Source of the DNA: Robiginitalea marina
Lineage (GTDB): Bacteria > Bacteroidota > Bacteroidia > Flavobacteriales > Flavobacteriaceae
Length of the DNA stretch: 64,000 nt
NCBI RefSeq assembly: GCF_024006985.1
Contig: NZ_JAMXIB010000005.1
Span: forward strand, 124,001-188,000
Direction: 5' to 3'
Part shown: positions 8,885 through 16,989 of the stretch, piece by piece
Layout: every line of letters starts with the position of its first letter
Position numbering within the stretch: the first letter of the stretch is position 1
Notes under the pieces: model-generated
Told to the model about the DNA's origin: nothing
Databases searched by the model: none
Seen by the model: only the letters and a program-made list of their open reading frames with translations
Made by a program: the position numbers and the translations under genes

Positions 8885-9985
8885 TTATCGCGCCGGGGGC
8901 AGCAGACCTTCCAGGTTGTAGGCAATTGACTTCAACCGGAACTTCCCGTAGGTGAACTCCCCATCCGGATAGTGCCAAATGGCCTCCCCCCCGGAGGGCA
9001 ACATATAGCCATCATAATTGCGATAAGGCCCAACCGGGGTCGTAAAGGGCAGGCGGCGCATGTCGGAAACCGCCCACCGGTCCTCGGACCGGAAATTCAC
9101 CAGGCGCCCTTCCGCATCAAAATAGAGTTGTGCCGAGATCGTTAGCTCCCCAAGGGTAAAAGTACCCATCACACTGCTTTGGTCAAGGGGTTCCCAACGG
9201 ATACGCGGATCGGCCAGGGCCCCGGGGGCGAACAGGCACAGGTCATTGAAAAAGGTTACAGTTTCCGTGGGATAGAGCTCCGGGGTTTCCACCCGTACCA
9301 CAGGGATCAGGGAAAGCAGTTTTATAAGCATTTTGGCCAGTTTCGGGCGGTAAGAATGGTACCCCCAGACGGAAACCCCCTTAATGCGGGCCTTCATAAA
9401 AAAAAGGCGGGCCGGAACAGGGATGAAATTGTACTGCTCCGAAGTAAAGGGAAACCAGGCCTTACCCTTCTCCCGCATTTCGCCTTCAAATTCCAGGTGA
9501 AAGTTCCTGATCCGTGGTTTTCCAACCGCCCCGCTCTTGCGGATATACCCGGCTACCAGGTCAGGCAGGTCCTCAAGCGCTGATTCCTCTAGTATCCCTT
9601 CTGTGGAGGAAAGGATATGGAAAACCTGGCTGGCGTCATCCCGGAATCGGTTTTCGAATTCCCAGCGGGCATATCCCACCAGGATCCCCGGAAGCAGGAG
9701 CAGATTTGCCAGGCTCCCGAATTTCGTGTCTTCCCAGGCCGAAAAAATCCAAAGCTGCGAGAGCAAAATCCCCAAAACGGCCGGAAGGAACCATAAGGGC
9801 CTTTTCCGCCCCAGGGCTATGGCCGCCCATAAGAAGATCAGGGCGGTAAGGAGCCAGCTGAATCCGACGGTCCCGGGTATTTCCTTGGAAAAATACTCCA
9901 GTTCCACCCAACCGAATGCATGTGCAAACCAAAGAAGGTGAATGATGGTATGGATTCCCAGAAGGATCAGATAGGCTACTCTCAT
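8885..9985 (-). CDS. DUF6544-like membrane protein
   Basis: A 366-residue protein with four hydrophobic segments in the first 110 residues (starting VAYLILLGIHTIIHLLW) and a soluble C-terminal domain of about 240 residues. The soluble part resembles DUF6544 proteins, with the opening YIRKSGAVGKPRIRNFHLEF and the later FDAEGRLVNFRSEDRW and YRNYDGYMLPSGGEA motifs. The family has no known function. The gene is alone: it faces acr3 and its upstream neighbour ends about 200 bases away. The family name is from memory of motif style and should be checked. Confidence 0.65.
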   Translation of the reverse strand: MRVAYLILLGIHTIIHLLWFAHAFGWVELEYFSKEIPGTVGFSWLLTALIFLWAAIALGRKRPLWFLPAVLGILLSQLWIFSAWEDTKFGSLANLLLLPGILVGYARWEFENRFRDDASQVFHILSSTEGILEESALEDLPDLVAGYIRKSGAVGKPRIRNFHLEFEGEMREKGKAWFPFTSEQYNFIPVPARLFFMKARIKGVSVWGYHSYRPKLAKMLIKLLSLIPVVRVETPELYPTETVTFFNDLCLFAPGALADPRIRWEPLDQSSVMGTFTLGELTISAQLYFDAEGRLVNFRSEDRWAVSDMRRLPFTTPVGPYRNYDGYMLPSGGEAIWHYPDGEFTYGKFRLKSIAYNLEGLLPPAR

Positions 9986-10131
9986 GGCGAGGGAGTTCTG
10001 GTCCAGGCAAGCCCTGCATGGCCGTTTTGCCCCAGGTCTGAACGCTTGCCTAAATGTAGGGAATTTCCCGTTGCCCGCGAAGGGCCCGGTCGCGTATTGG
10101 AGCCTGTCCTGACCCGGCGCCTGGAAAAGCC

Positions 10132-10164
10132 CGTAAATAAAAATGCGCGGCCGGGGCCGCGCAT
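10132..10164 (-). terminator. Terminator of the Asp-rich lipoprotein gene
   Basis: A 10-bp GC-rich stem (ATGCGCGGCC / GGCCGCGCAT, loop of 2 or more) read on the minus strand is followed by TTTTTATTT. It lies about 30 bases past the stop of the lipoprotein gene at 10195. Confidence 0.8.
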
Positions 10165-10194
10165 GGTATGGATGAAAGGGAAAGGGGGATCCCT

Positions 10195-10974
10195 CTAGTC
10201 ATCCAGCAGGTCTATCAGGTCTTTCATCCGGTTCCGGATTTCATTGGCCAGGGCGTTGTTCCCGTCGGGGTCCTGAGGGCTGATTTCGATCACACCATCT
10301 TCGTTCCCATCGGTGGCCTGGGTGAGGTCGATCCCGGAAATCGAATTGAACAGCAGACTAAGGTCAAAGTCGAGTACCAGGCTTTCCACACCGGTGCTGA
10401 TGACGATGTCCATCGTGGGGTCGTCAAAATCGATTTCCACTTCGTCTTCGAAGTCATGCCAGAATTCAAAAGGGATCTGAGAAATCGTTCCCCGTATCAA
10501 AACCGATTTTCCAAAAAGTTCGCTCTGCGGGTCGTCACTGCGGTCGAATTTAAATTCAAGTTCTTCGAACTTCCCGTTAGGCAGGGTGGTATTGATGAAG
10601 GTTATCTGGCCGGCCATCAAGTCGAGCTCAAAGGGGCCTTCCAGTTCTATTTCGTCGTCGAAATCCAGGTAGCCGTCGTCATCCCACAGGTCGTCGTCGC
10701 CCTCAAAATCATCATCATCAAATTCAAAGGCGTCGTCATCGAGTTCCAGTTCAAATTCCTTGAGGTTTATCAGGAATTCAGAAACTTCCAGGTCAGCATT
10801 GATCGTTTTTCCCGCGGAAGGCGATTTGGAAGCGCTGCCCGATGTAAAGGTCGCTTTAGCGCTAAGGCGGAGCTGGCCGTTCGGGTTGTCGTCCTGGTCG
10901 TCTGAACAACTTGTGCCCAGGGCCAGGGTAAGCAACGCCAGGGTCAATGATTTCATGGAATGGTGCATAGTCAT
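10195..10974 (-). CDS. Aspartate-rich lipoprotein, DUF4382-like
   Basis: An exported protein of 259 residues. The signal peptide ends in lipobox LGTSC. ATG 10974 is chosen since the leader before it is A/T-rich and the upstream open frame has no signal-peptide logic; 10968 and 10956 are also possible. The mature part looks like a beta-sandwich of the DUF4382 type (SEFLINLKEFELELD). It is interrupted by a very acidic loop with DDD runs including DDDGYLDFDDE, and a C-terminal TDGNEDGVIEISPQD segment resembles a calcium-binding EF-hand/dockerin loop. Calcium binding at the cell surface is inferred, not shown. Confidence 0.75.
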   Translation of the reverse strand: MTMHHSMKSLTLALLTLALGTSCSDDQDDNPNGQLRLSAKATFTSGSASKSPSAGKTINADLEVSEFLINLKEFELELDDDAFEFDDDDFEGDDDLWDDDGYLDFDDEIELEGPFELDLMAGQITFINTTLPNGKFEELEFKFDRSDDPQSELFGKSVLIRGTISQIPFEFWHDFEDEVEIDFDDPTMDIVISTGVESLVLDFDLSLLFNSISGIDLTQATDGNEDGVIEISPQDPDGNNALANEIRNRMKDLIDLLDD

Positions 10975-11060
10975 TTTAGTTTTTAGGGTTATGTATTTTC
11001 GTTGGGTTTGGTAATAGAACAACTCAGCGCCGCAATACCCTACCGGCATGCCTGTTTTTT

Positions 11061-11570
11061 TTACCGCCTCAGGTTCTTCGTAAACGTATACAGGACCCCC
11101 AGGGTCACGGTAGCCCAGGGCTGCCCGGGCGTATCGATTCCCGTGTAGGAAAGGTTGACCTCGGTGCGGGGACCCATCAGGTAACCGATTACCGGGCGGT
11201 AGTACACCCCCCCGTCGTTGCCCGGGTTGAGCCCCAGGGCATATCCGGCATCTGCCCCGAAAGAAAAGGAATTGGAAGGCCAGATCCGGAAGGAAGCTGC
11301 CAGGGGCAGGAATTGCACATGGGGCAGGTCTGCCCCCCCGGAGTCGAATTTTTCAGGAAACCCGTTCACAAACCCGGTCATTATCCCGGCATCGACCACC
11401 TCGCCCAGGGCAAAAAGGTAACCCAGGTCTGCCCCGGCCACCAGGCTGACCACTTCATTGACCTCCCCCTGGATGGGGATGCCCCCGTGAAGGCCTATTT
11501 TAAAACCTTGTTGCGCCCTAACCCCAATGACCAGGAAGAACAGGACGAAAGCCATCTTAAACCATTTCAT
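11061..11570 (-). CDS. Predicted outer membrane beta-barrel protein, function unknown
   Basis: A 169-residue protein with an N-terminal signal peptide (MKWFKMAFVLFFLVIGVRAQ) and a glycine-rich, alternating-hydrophobic remainder (FKIGLHGGIPIQG, FSFGADAGYALGL, ATVTLGVLYTFTKN). This is typical of small porin-like barrels, with the last strand ending in an aromatic plus charged tail. I do not recognise a specific family. It lies 86 bases upstream of the lipoprotein gene on the same strand and may be co-transcribed with it. Confidence 0.65.
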   Translation of the reverse strand: MKWFKMAFVLFFLVIGVRAQQGFKIGLHGGIPIQGEVNEVVSLVAGADLGYLFALGEVVDAGIMTGFVNGFPEKFDSGGADLPHVQFLPLAASFRIWPSNSFSFGADAGYALGLNPGNDGGVYYRPVIGYLMGPRTEVNLSYTGIDTPGQPWATVTLGVLYTFTKNLRR

Positions 11571-11665
11571 AAGCGTTGGAATTTGTTTGTACTTAACGCA
11601 GGAATCTCGGTTTTCGCCTTTTGGAAAGCCAGTATTTTAGATGCCGGGTGGCTTTTCGGGTATGA

Positions 11666-12091
11666 TTAGGCCAGGGGGAAACATGAAAAATAAAGGTGCC
11701 AGAGCAGCAGCAGGGTCCACAGGAAGGTGCGTATTGCGTTAAGGGAAACCAGGCGGGCGAGTACATGGGGTGTAGCGGTACCCTGTCCGATCCGTCGGTG
11801 TATCGGGACAAATGCCATGAAGGTAATGGCCCAAAGCAGCCCCGCCACCCCCACATAGCCAAGGGAAGCTATTCCGGGTTCCGAGAAGGCCCAGAAAACC
11901 CCAAACCCCAGTTGGGTGAGCATAAGGGGGGCAACCAGGATGGTGACCCGGCGGGAATAGGAGTCATGCCAGCGCAGAAGTCTTTCGCGGGAAAAATAGG
12001 AGAAACCGGGGTAGACGATTAACTGCACCGCCCAGATGATCCCCACCATTACCGCGTCTGCGAACAGGAAGAAGTCGTGCATTCTCGACAT
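11666..12091 (-). CDS. Small four-helix membrane protein, function unknown
   Basis: A 141-residue integral membrane protein with about four hydrophobic helices (residues 5-27, 48-70, 75-97 and 115-138). Polar features include YPGFSYFSRERLLRWHDSYSRR, with an HxxYxxR pattern often seen in DUF1772-like or related small membrane proteins. Possible starts are 12091 (MSRMHDFF) and 12082 (MHDFF). It begins 27 bases past the end of folE and could be read from the folE operon. No function can be given. Confidence 0.65.
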   Translation of the reverse strand: MSRMHDFFLFADAVMVGIIWAVQLIVYPGFSYFSRERLLRWHDSYSRRVTILVAPLMLTQLGFGVFWAFSEPGIASLGYVGVAGLLWAITFMAFVPIHRRIGQGTATPHVLARLVSLNAIRTFLWTLLLLWHLYFSCFPLA

Positions 12092-12118
12092 CGCCGGGCC
12101 TTGGGGGTCGCTATCCGC

Positions 12119-12805
12119 TTAGCCCTGAAGGTAATTGTGCAATTCCGCTATTTTTTGAGGGTGGTCGAAAGCCCCACCGTAAAAGGCGGTTACCGTGGCA
12201 GAGGTGTCGTCCTGTATACCCCGGGAGCAGACGCACAGGTGTTTGGCATCCAGGATCACCGCCACATCCTCCGTCTGCAATACCCGCTGCAATTCCGTCC
12301 CGATCTGGTTGGTCAGCCGCTCCTGTACCTGTGGGCGACGGGCGTAATACTGGACAATGCGGTTTAATTTGGACAGCCCGATAACTTTACCCGAAGAGAT
12401 ATACGCCACATGGGCTTTCCCAAAGATCGGCACAAAGTGGTGTTCGCAGTTGGAGTAGAAGGTGATATTTTTCTCCACGAGCATCTGGTTGTACCGGTAT
12501 TTGTTTTCAAACAGGGTAGCCCGGGGCTTGTTGGCGGGTTTCAGGCCCGAGAAGATCTCTTCCACATACATTTTGGCGACGCGCATGGGGGTTCCTTTCA
12601 GGGAATCATCGCTGAGGTCGAGGCCAAGCACTTCCATGATTTTCCCAAAATGGTGGGCAATCAGGGCTTTTTTCTCTGAGTCCCCCATCTCGAAAGCGTC
12701 CTCCCGAAGCGGGGTCTCCATACCTGTGAGCAGGTGGTCGTCCCCGAAATCCTCGTGGTGGTATCCGTTTACCTTTTGGGTTTGCTTTAATAGGTTATCG
12801 ATCAT
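12119..12805 (-). CDS. folE: GTP cyclohydrolase I
   Basis: Cytoplasmic enzyme (228 residues) that converts GTP to 7,8-dihydroneopterin triphosphate, the first step of tetrahydrofolate synthesis. Seen: zinc and catalytic motif CEHHFVPIFGKAHVAYI, the KxxGLSKLNRIV segment, and the second zinc cysteine region HLCVCSRGIQ, all typical of type IA enzymes. The N-terminal 35 residues are a variable extension. The Lacal_2735-like small gene lies 45 bases upstream on the same strand and is probably in the same transcript. Confidence 0.96.
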   Translation of the reverse strand: MIDNLLKQTQKVNGYHHEDFGDDHLLTGMETPLREDAFEMGDSEKKALIAHHFGKIMEVLGLDLSDDSLKGTPMRVAKMYVEEIFSGLKPANKPRATLFENKYRYNQMLVEKNITFYSNCEHHFVPIFGKAHVAYISSGKVIGLSKLNRIVQYYARRPQVQERLTNQIGTELQRVLQTEDVAVILDAKHLCVCSRGIQDDTSATVTAFYGGAFDHPQKIAELHNYLQG

Positions 12806-12850
12806 GCTATGGGATTTAAAAGGGTGGGTAAATCCTGGCGTTGCCAGGTT

Positions 12851-13024
12851 TCAGGACTCGTTGCTCAGCGATTCGAGCTGGTCGAGAACGGCCTGGGCCT
12901 CGGCGTATTTGGCATCCCCCGCGGACCGGTTTACCTGGGAAAGCTTATGGGCTTCCCCCATCAATTTCTCGTACTGTGCCTGCAGTTTTTCTGCCTGTGT
13001 TTTTTTTCTGAAGCGTCCGAACAT
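12851..13024 (-). CDS. Lacal_2735-family small protein
   Basis: A 57-residue protein below usual ORF size cut-offs, read by translating the minus strand from ATG 13024 to TGA 12851. It starts MFGRFRKKTQAEKLQAQYEK and continues as an entirely helical, charged sequence (LMGEAHKLSQVNRSAGDAKY then AEAQAVLDQLESL). This matches the small Lacal_2735 family that is widespread in Flavobacteriaceae. It is probably cytoplasmic and coiled-coil-like; function unknown. It sits directly upstream of folE. Confidence 0.8.
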   Translation of the reverse strand: MFGRFRKKTQAEKLQAQYEKLMGEAHKLSQVNRSAGDAKYAEAQAVLDQLESLSNES

Positions 13025-13133
13025 CGTTTTACCCGATTTGTTTCAGACGAAATTAGGCATAATGTTTAATAAAGTGTGTTAAAGATTAAACAAAATTACC
13101 CTAGTGAAGCGTATCTGGGGGTAGAGCCATGGG

Positions 13134-14546
13134 CTATTTGAACCAGCGCAGGGTGGCATCAACCATTTTTTGTTTCAGGCCGGTGTACGGGGGGAGCAGG
13201 AGTTCCACGCTGCTTGGGGTATACTGACGGAGCATGGCCCGCTGGTTGGAGAATTCCAGAAATCCGTAATGCCCATGCGATTTGCCGATGCCGCTGTGGT
13301 TCACGCCCCCGAAAGGGAGGTGGTGGTTGGAGTACTGTACCACGTTATGGTTGATGCAACTGCTCCCTGCGCGTGTGGCCGCCATTATTTGCCGGATATG
13401 CTTCCGGTTGCTGCTGTAGAGGTAGAGGGCTAAAGGCCGTTCCCTGCGGTTGATAAAGGCAATGGCCTCCCCGGCATCGGCTACCGTAACTAAAGGGAGC
13501 ACCGGGCCAAAAATTTCCTCCTGCAACAGGCGGGCATCTTCAGGTACCCCTTCGATCAGTGTGGGTTCCAGAAAGCGATCCCCCTCCATACACCTTCCTC
13601 CATGCAGGATCCTGGCTCCCCTGGAAGTGGCTTCCTCCAGGGCTGACCGGAGGCGCTGAAAATGTTGGTCATTGATGATGCGCGCGAAGCTTTGAGAGGT
13701 TTCAGCGCCCCCGGGGTAAAAGGCGTCGAATTGCTTTTTGAGGGCTTCCACAAGGGGGGTTCGGGCCTCCGGGGTGACCAGGAGGTAGTCCGGGGCCACG
13801 CATACCTGGCCTGCATTGGTGCACTTGCCCCAGGCAATCCTTCGGGCTGTGCGATCCATGGAGGCTGTGCCGTCCACATAGGCAGGCGATTTTCCACCCA
13901 GCTCCAGGGTAATGGAGCTGAGATGTTCAGCGGCAGCCTTCATGACGATTTTTCCAACCCCGGGGGAACCGGTGAAGAAAATATGGTTGAATGGGAGTTC
14001 CAGAAGGGCGCGTGCCGTTTCTGCTTCTCCCTGTACCAGGGCAACCTCGGTCGGGTCGAAAAGGGTTTCCACGATTTCCTGCATTAGCCGGCTGGTTTCC
14101 GGGGTGTGTTCTGAGGGCTTCAGGATACAGCAATTCCCCGCAGCAATGGCTGAAACCAGGGGGCCGAAGGTGAGGTTGACCGGGAAATTCCAGGGGGAGA
14201 GGATCAGGCAGACCCCCTTGGATTCATACCGGATGTACGATCGGGAACCAAGCAGGGGCAGGGAGCTTCCCACGCGTTTTGGGCGCATCCAGTCGCGAAG
14301 GTTGCGGCGGACATATTTTATTTCAGCCAGTACCGGGTAAATCTCCGTCAGGTCGGTTTCCAGAAAGGGTTTTTTGAAATCCGCTTGCAGGGCTTCCCTC
14401 AGGGCCTGCCGGTAGTCGTGTTCGAGGGCCTTTTCAAGGGCCCCGAGCTTGGCCAGCCGCTGTTTATGGTCCTGTCGGCCGATCTCGGGATACCGCTCGA
14501 GTTGCCCCTGGAAGAGGGATTTATAGGGGTTTTCCATAGGATTCAT
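13134..14546 (-). CDS. Aldehyde dehydrogenase, ALDH3-like
   Basis: An NAD(P)-dependent aldehyde dehydrogenase of 470 residues. Seen: LILSPWNFPVNLT near the cofactor site, the glycine motif TGSPGVGKIV, catalytic Glu in LELGGKSPAYV and catalytic Cys in NAGQVCVAPDYLLV, with C-terminal SGIGKSHGHYGFLEFSNQRA typical of ALDH3 enzymes. The start at 14546 overlaps the upstream YpdA-like gene as ATGA, which supports it; 14537 is an alternative. The physiological aldehyde is unknown; fatty or aromatic aldehydes are usual for the class. Confidence 0.92.
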   Translation of the reverse strand: MNPMENPYKSLFQGQLERYPEIGRQDHKQRLAKLGALEKALEHDYRQALREALQADFKKPFLETDLTEIYPVLAEIKYVRRNLRDWMRPKRVGSSLPLLGSRSYIRYESKGVCLILSPWNFPVNLTFGPLVSAIAAGNCCILKPSEHTPETSRLMQEIVETLFDPTEVALVQGEAETARALLELPFNHIFFTGSPGVGKIVMKAAAEHLSSITLELGGKSPAYVDGTASMDRTARRIAWGKCTNAGQVCVAPDYLLVTPEARTPLVEALKKQFDAFYPGGAETSQSFARIINDQHFQRLRSALEEATSRGARILHGGRCMEGDRFLEPTLIEGVPEDARLLQEEIFGPVLPLVTVADAGEAIAFINRRERPLALYLYSSNRKHIRQIMAATRAGSSCINHNVVQYSNHHLPFGGVNHSGIGKSHGHYGFLEFSNQRAMLRQYTPSSVELLLPPYTGLKQKMVDATLRWFK

Positions 14547-15547
14547 CGGGTTGGCTTTTGGGTGGGGTCTGCCTGCTTTTTCCTCAGCAGGTCTGCGATG
14601 ATCAGTCGGGCATGTTCCCTGGAATTTTCGATAAACCATTTGTGGGTTTCCATGCCCCCGCAAATCACCCCTGCCAGGTACAGGCCGGGAACATTGGTTT
14701 CCATGCTTTCCGGATTATAGGCCGGCAGCCGCTTTTCATCTTCCGAAAGGGAAATGCCCGCGGCTTCCAGGAAATCAAAGTTCGGCCGGTAACCGGTAAG
14801 GGCCAGGACGAAATCGTTGGGGAGCACCCGGGGGCCTTCGGGGGTTTGAAGCCTGATGTCCCCTTCCCGGATTTCCGTGACGGTGCTATTGTAGAAGGCC
14901 CTGATACTACCTTCTTCGATACGGTTTATGATGTCGGGTCGCACCCAGTATTTTACCCGTTGCCCGATTTCCGGCCCCCGCACGACCATGGTCACCTCAG
15001 CCCCTTTCCGCCAGCACTCCAGGGCGGCATCCACCGCCGAATTGCTGGCGCCCACCACGGCCACCTTCCGGCAGGCATAGTAGTGCGGGTCCTTGTAATA
15101 ATGCGAAACCTTGGGGAGGTCTTCCCCGGGCACGCCCAACCGGTTGGGCAGGTCGTAAAACCCGGTGGCGATAACCACGTTGCCGGGATGGTACCGGGCC
15201 TTATCCGTTTCCACAGTGAACCCTTCCCCCTCCCGCCTGACAGAGGTTACTTTTTCGAAGAGGTTGATATTGAGCTGGTTGGAGGTTACAATCCGGCGGT
15301 AGTATTCCAGGGCTTCGTCCCGTTTGGGCTTGGCCTCTTTACTGATAAAGGGGATGCCGTCTATTTCCAGGCGTTCGGAAGAGGAAAAAAACTGCATGTT
15401 GGCGGGGTAGTTGTAGAGGGAATTCACAATAGGCCCCTTTTCCAGGATGAGGTAGGAAATACCGGCCTTATGGGCTTCCAGCCCGCAGGCGATCCCTATG
15501 GGCCCTCCCCCTATGATCATCAGTTCCATGCCAGTTTCCGTTTGCAT
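14543..15547 (-). CDS. YpdA-family NAD(P)H-dependent disulfide reductase-like flavoprotein
   Basis: A 334-residue FAD/NAD(P)-binding protein. Seen: N-terminal dinucleotide fold IIGGGPIGIACGLEA, a second Rossmann motif VAVVGASNSAVDAALE for NADPH, and the terminal FAD-contact segment TNVPGLYLAGVICGG. This is the arrangement of YpdA (bacillithiol disulfide reductase) rather than classical thioredoxin reductase, since no CxxC redox pair is seen. The thiol used in this organism is unknown. ATG 15547 follows a promoter box; 15529 (MELMIIGGG) is also plausible. It is coupled to the aldehyde dehydrogenase. Confidence 0.87.
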   Translation of the reverse strand: MQTETGMELMIIGGGPIGIACGLEAHKAGISYLILEKGPIVNSLYNYPANMQFFSSSERLEIDGIPFISKEAKPKRDEALEYYRRIVTSNQLNINLFEKVTSVRREGEGFTVETDKARYHPGNVVIATGFYDLPNRLGVPGEDLPKVSHYYKDPHYYACRKVAVVGASNSAVDAALECWRKGAEVTMVVRGPEIGQRVKYWVRPDIINRIEEGSIRAFYNSTVTEIREGDIRLQTPEGPRVLPNDFVLALTGYRPNFDFLEAAGISLSEDEKRLPAYNPESMETNVPGLYLAGVICGGMETHKWFIENSREHARLIIADLLRKKQADPTQKPTR

Positions 15548-15562
15548 CTTCCGCCTTTGCTG

Positions 15563-15570
15563 CAAAACTA
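15563..15570 (-). promoter_or_regulatory. TAnnTTTG promoter box for the ypdA-like gene
   Basis: TAGTTTTG on the minus strand, 15 bases before ATG 15547. Confidence 0.5.
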
Positions 15571-15695
15571 GCCAATAATCCCTAAACAGCGGCCCCCGGG
15601 AAGTGAAAGGATCTGCGGGCAGAATGATATATATCATACTTTTTCGGCGGAGGAATCGAGAACTTTAATCCTGAGAATTTCTAATACGCCGAGCC

Positions 15696-16124
15696 ATGAA
15701 CCTCCCCGCAAACATCCCCGTATCCACGATTATGAGTACCCAGCTGGTAGTGCTCAACACCACCGATGGCCTGGAGAAGGCAGAACGGTTATTCAAAAAG
15801 CACCGCATCAGGCATATCCCGGTGATCGAAAGGAACAAAAAAATCGTGGGGATGCTCAGCCTGACAGACCTGTTGCGAATTAGTTTTGCCGACGGGGCCT
15901 ACGAGGATGAGGAGGACATCGAAACCGTGATCTACGATATGTTTACCCTCCCCCAGGTGATGGCCAAGAACGTCAAATCGGTTTCCCCGAAAACGACCAT
16001 CAGGGAGGTGGCCGAACTACTGGCAAAAGAAGAATTCCACGCCCTGCCTGTAGTACAGGACGGTGACCTGGTGGGGATCGTCACTACCACGGACCTGATC
16101 CGGTACCTCCTGAGCCAGTATTAA
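15696..16124 (+). CDS. CBS-pair domain protein
   Basis: A 142-residue cytoplasmic protein made of two CBS motifs (about residues 8-62 and 78-140), with typical repeats HRIRHIPVIERNKKIVGMLS and FHALPVVQDGDLVGIVTTTD. CBS pairs bind adenosine nucleotides and usually regulate another protein. No fused effector domain is present and the neighbours give no clear partner. The end overlaps the end of rpe by 4 bases on the opposite strand. Confidence 0.88.
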   Translation: MNLPANIPVSTIMSTQLVVLNTTDGLEKAERLFKKHRIRHIPVIERNKKIVGMLSLTDLLRISFADGAYEDEEDIETVIYDMFTLPQVMAKNVKSVSPKTTIREVAELLAKEEFHALPVVQDGDLVGIVTTTDLIRYLLSQY

Positions 16125-16783
16125 CAGGCCTCTACGGCGGCCAGGCGGGCGATGGTTGCAACCGGGTCTTCTGACCCGAAAACAAAACTCCCGGCTACCA
16201 GTACGTCTGCCCCTGCTTCGAGGAGGTGGGCGGTATTGTCCAGGTTGACCCCCCCGTCTACCTCAATCAGGGTTTCCAGCCCCCGCGAGTCGATCATGGT
16301 ACGGAGTTCCATTATTTTTTTATAGGTATTGCGTATAAAGCTCTGCCCGCCAAACCCGGGGTTTACCCCCATCAGGCACACCAGGTCCGCCATATCGAGG
16401 CAATCTTCCAGCAGGGATACGGGGGAATGGGGGTTCAGGGCCACGCCGGATTTCATCCCGCATCCGCGGATGGTCTGCAGGGAACGGTGAAGGTGGGTAC
16501 ATGCTTCCAGGTGCACCGTCAGGTGGTCGCAGCCCAATTCCGCAAAGGCCTCGATGTACCGGTCAGGGTCCACGATCATCAGGTGCACGTCCAGGGGTTT
16601 GCTGGCGTGCTTTCGTATTGCCCTGATCACAGGCATCCCATAGGAAATGTTGGGGACAAATACGCCGTCCATCACGTCCAGGTGGTGCCAGGCGGCCTGG
16701 CTGTTTTCGACCATTTCGACATCCCTTTGGAGGTTTCCGAAATCAGCGGACAGAAGGGAAGGGGCAATTTTCGCGGTGCGCAT
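16121..16783 (-). CDS. rpe: Ribulose-phosphate 3-epimerase
   Basis: TIM-barrel enzyme (220 residues) interconverting ribulose 5-phosphate and xylulose 5-phosphate in the pentose phosphate pathway. Seen: N-terminal IAPSLLSADFGNL, metal and substrate motifs HLDVMDGVFVPN and DVHLMIVDPDRYI, the loop MGVNPGFGGQSFI and the phosphate-binding VDGGVNLDN and AGSFVFGS segments. Length is standard. A promoter box lies 20 bases upstream of the ATG. Confidence 0.96.
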   Translation of the reverse strand: MRTAKIAPSLLSADFGNLQRDVEMVENSQAAWHHLDVMDGVFVPNISYGMPVIRAIRKHASKPLDVHLMIVDPDRYIEAFAELGCDHLTVHLEACTHLHRSLQTIRGCGMKSGVALNPHSPVSLLEDCLDMADLVCLMGVNPGFGGQSFIRNTYKKIMELRTMIDSRGLETLIEVDGGVNLDNTAHLLEAGADVLVAGSFVFGSEDPVATIARLAAVEAC

Positions 16784-16803
16784 CTCGGGAGGCTTTGGTA
16801 CTG

Positions 16804-16811
16804 CAAAGGTA
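16804..16811 (-). promoter_or_regulatory. TAnnTTTG promoter box for rpe
   Basis: TACCTTTG on the minus strand, 20 bases before the rpe ATG. Confidence 0.55.
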
Positions 16812-16854
16812 GGGAATGCCCCCGAATAGTAAAGGGATGACAGGGTGCCTGAAA

Positions 16855-16884
16855 TGAAAAAACTCCGGTAATCAGCCGGAGTTT
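16855..16884 (-). terminator. Terminator downstream of rpoD
   Basis: On the minus strand a 9-bp stem (AAACTCCGG / CCGGAGTTT, 7-base loop) runs into a T-rich tail. It lies about 105 bases past the rpoD stop and before the rpe promoter. Confidence 0.8.
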
Positions 16885-16888
16885 ATTC

Positions 16889-16901
16889 ATCAATCAAAAA
16901 A
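16889..16901. repeat. Intergenic 13-base motif, copy 2 of 3
   Basis: ATCAATCAAAAAA, identical to the copies at 3040-3052 and 50011-50023, followed by CGAAC here. It sits between the rpoD stop and its terminator. Confidence 0.5.
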
Positions 16902-16989
16902 CGAACAGTCATGATAACTGCTGTCAGGGAACAATATACAATAAGTATACCAAAATTGCAATACAAAAATGCAGGGGGCGTACCCCGGC

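Noticed and set aside
14558-15571. 337-codon ORF opposite the YpdA-like gene
   Set aside because: Antisense shadow; the minus strand gives a clear two-Rossmann flavoprotein.
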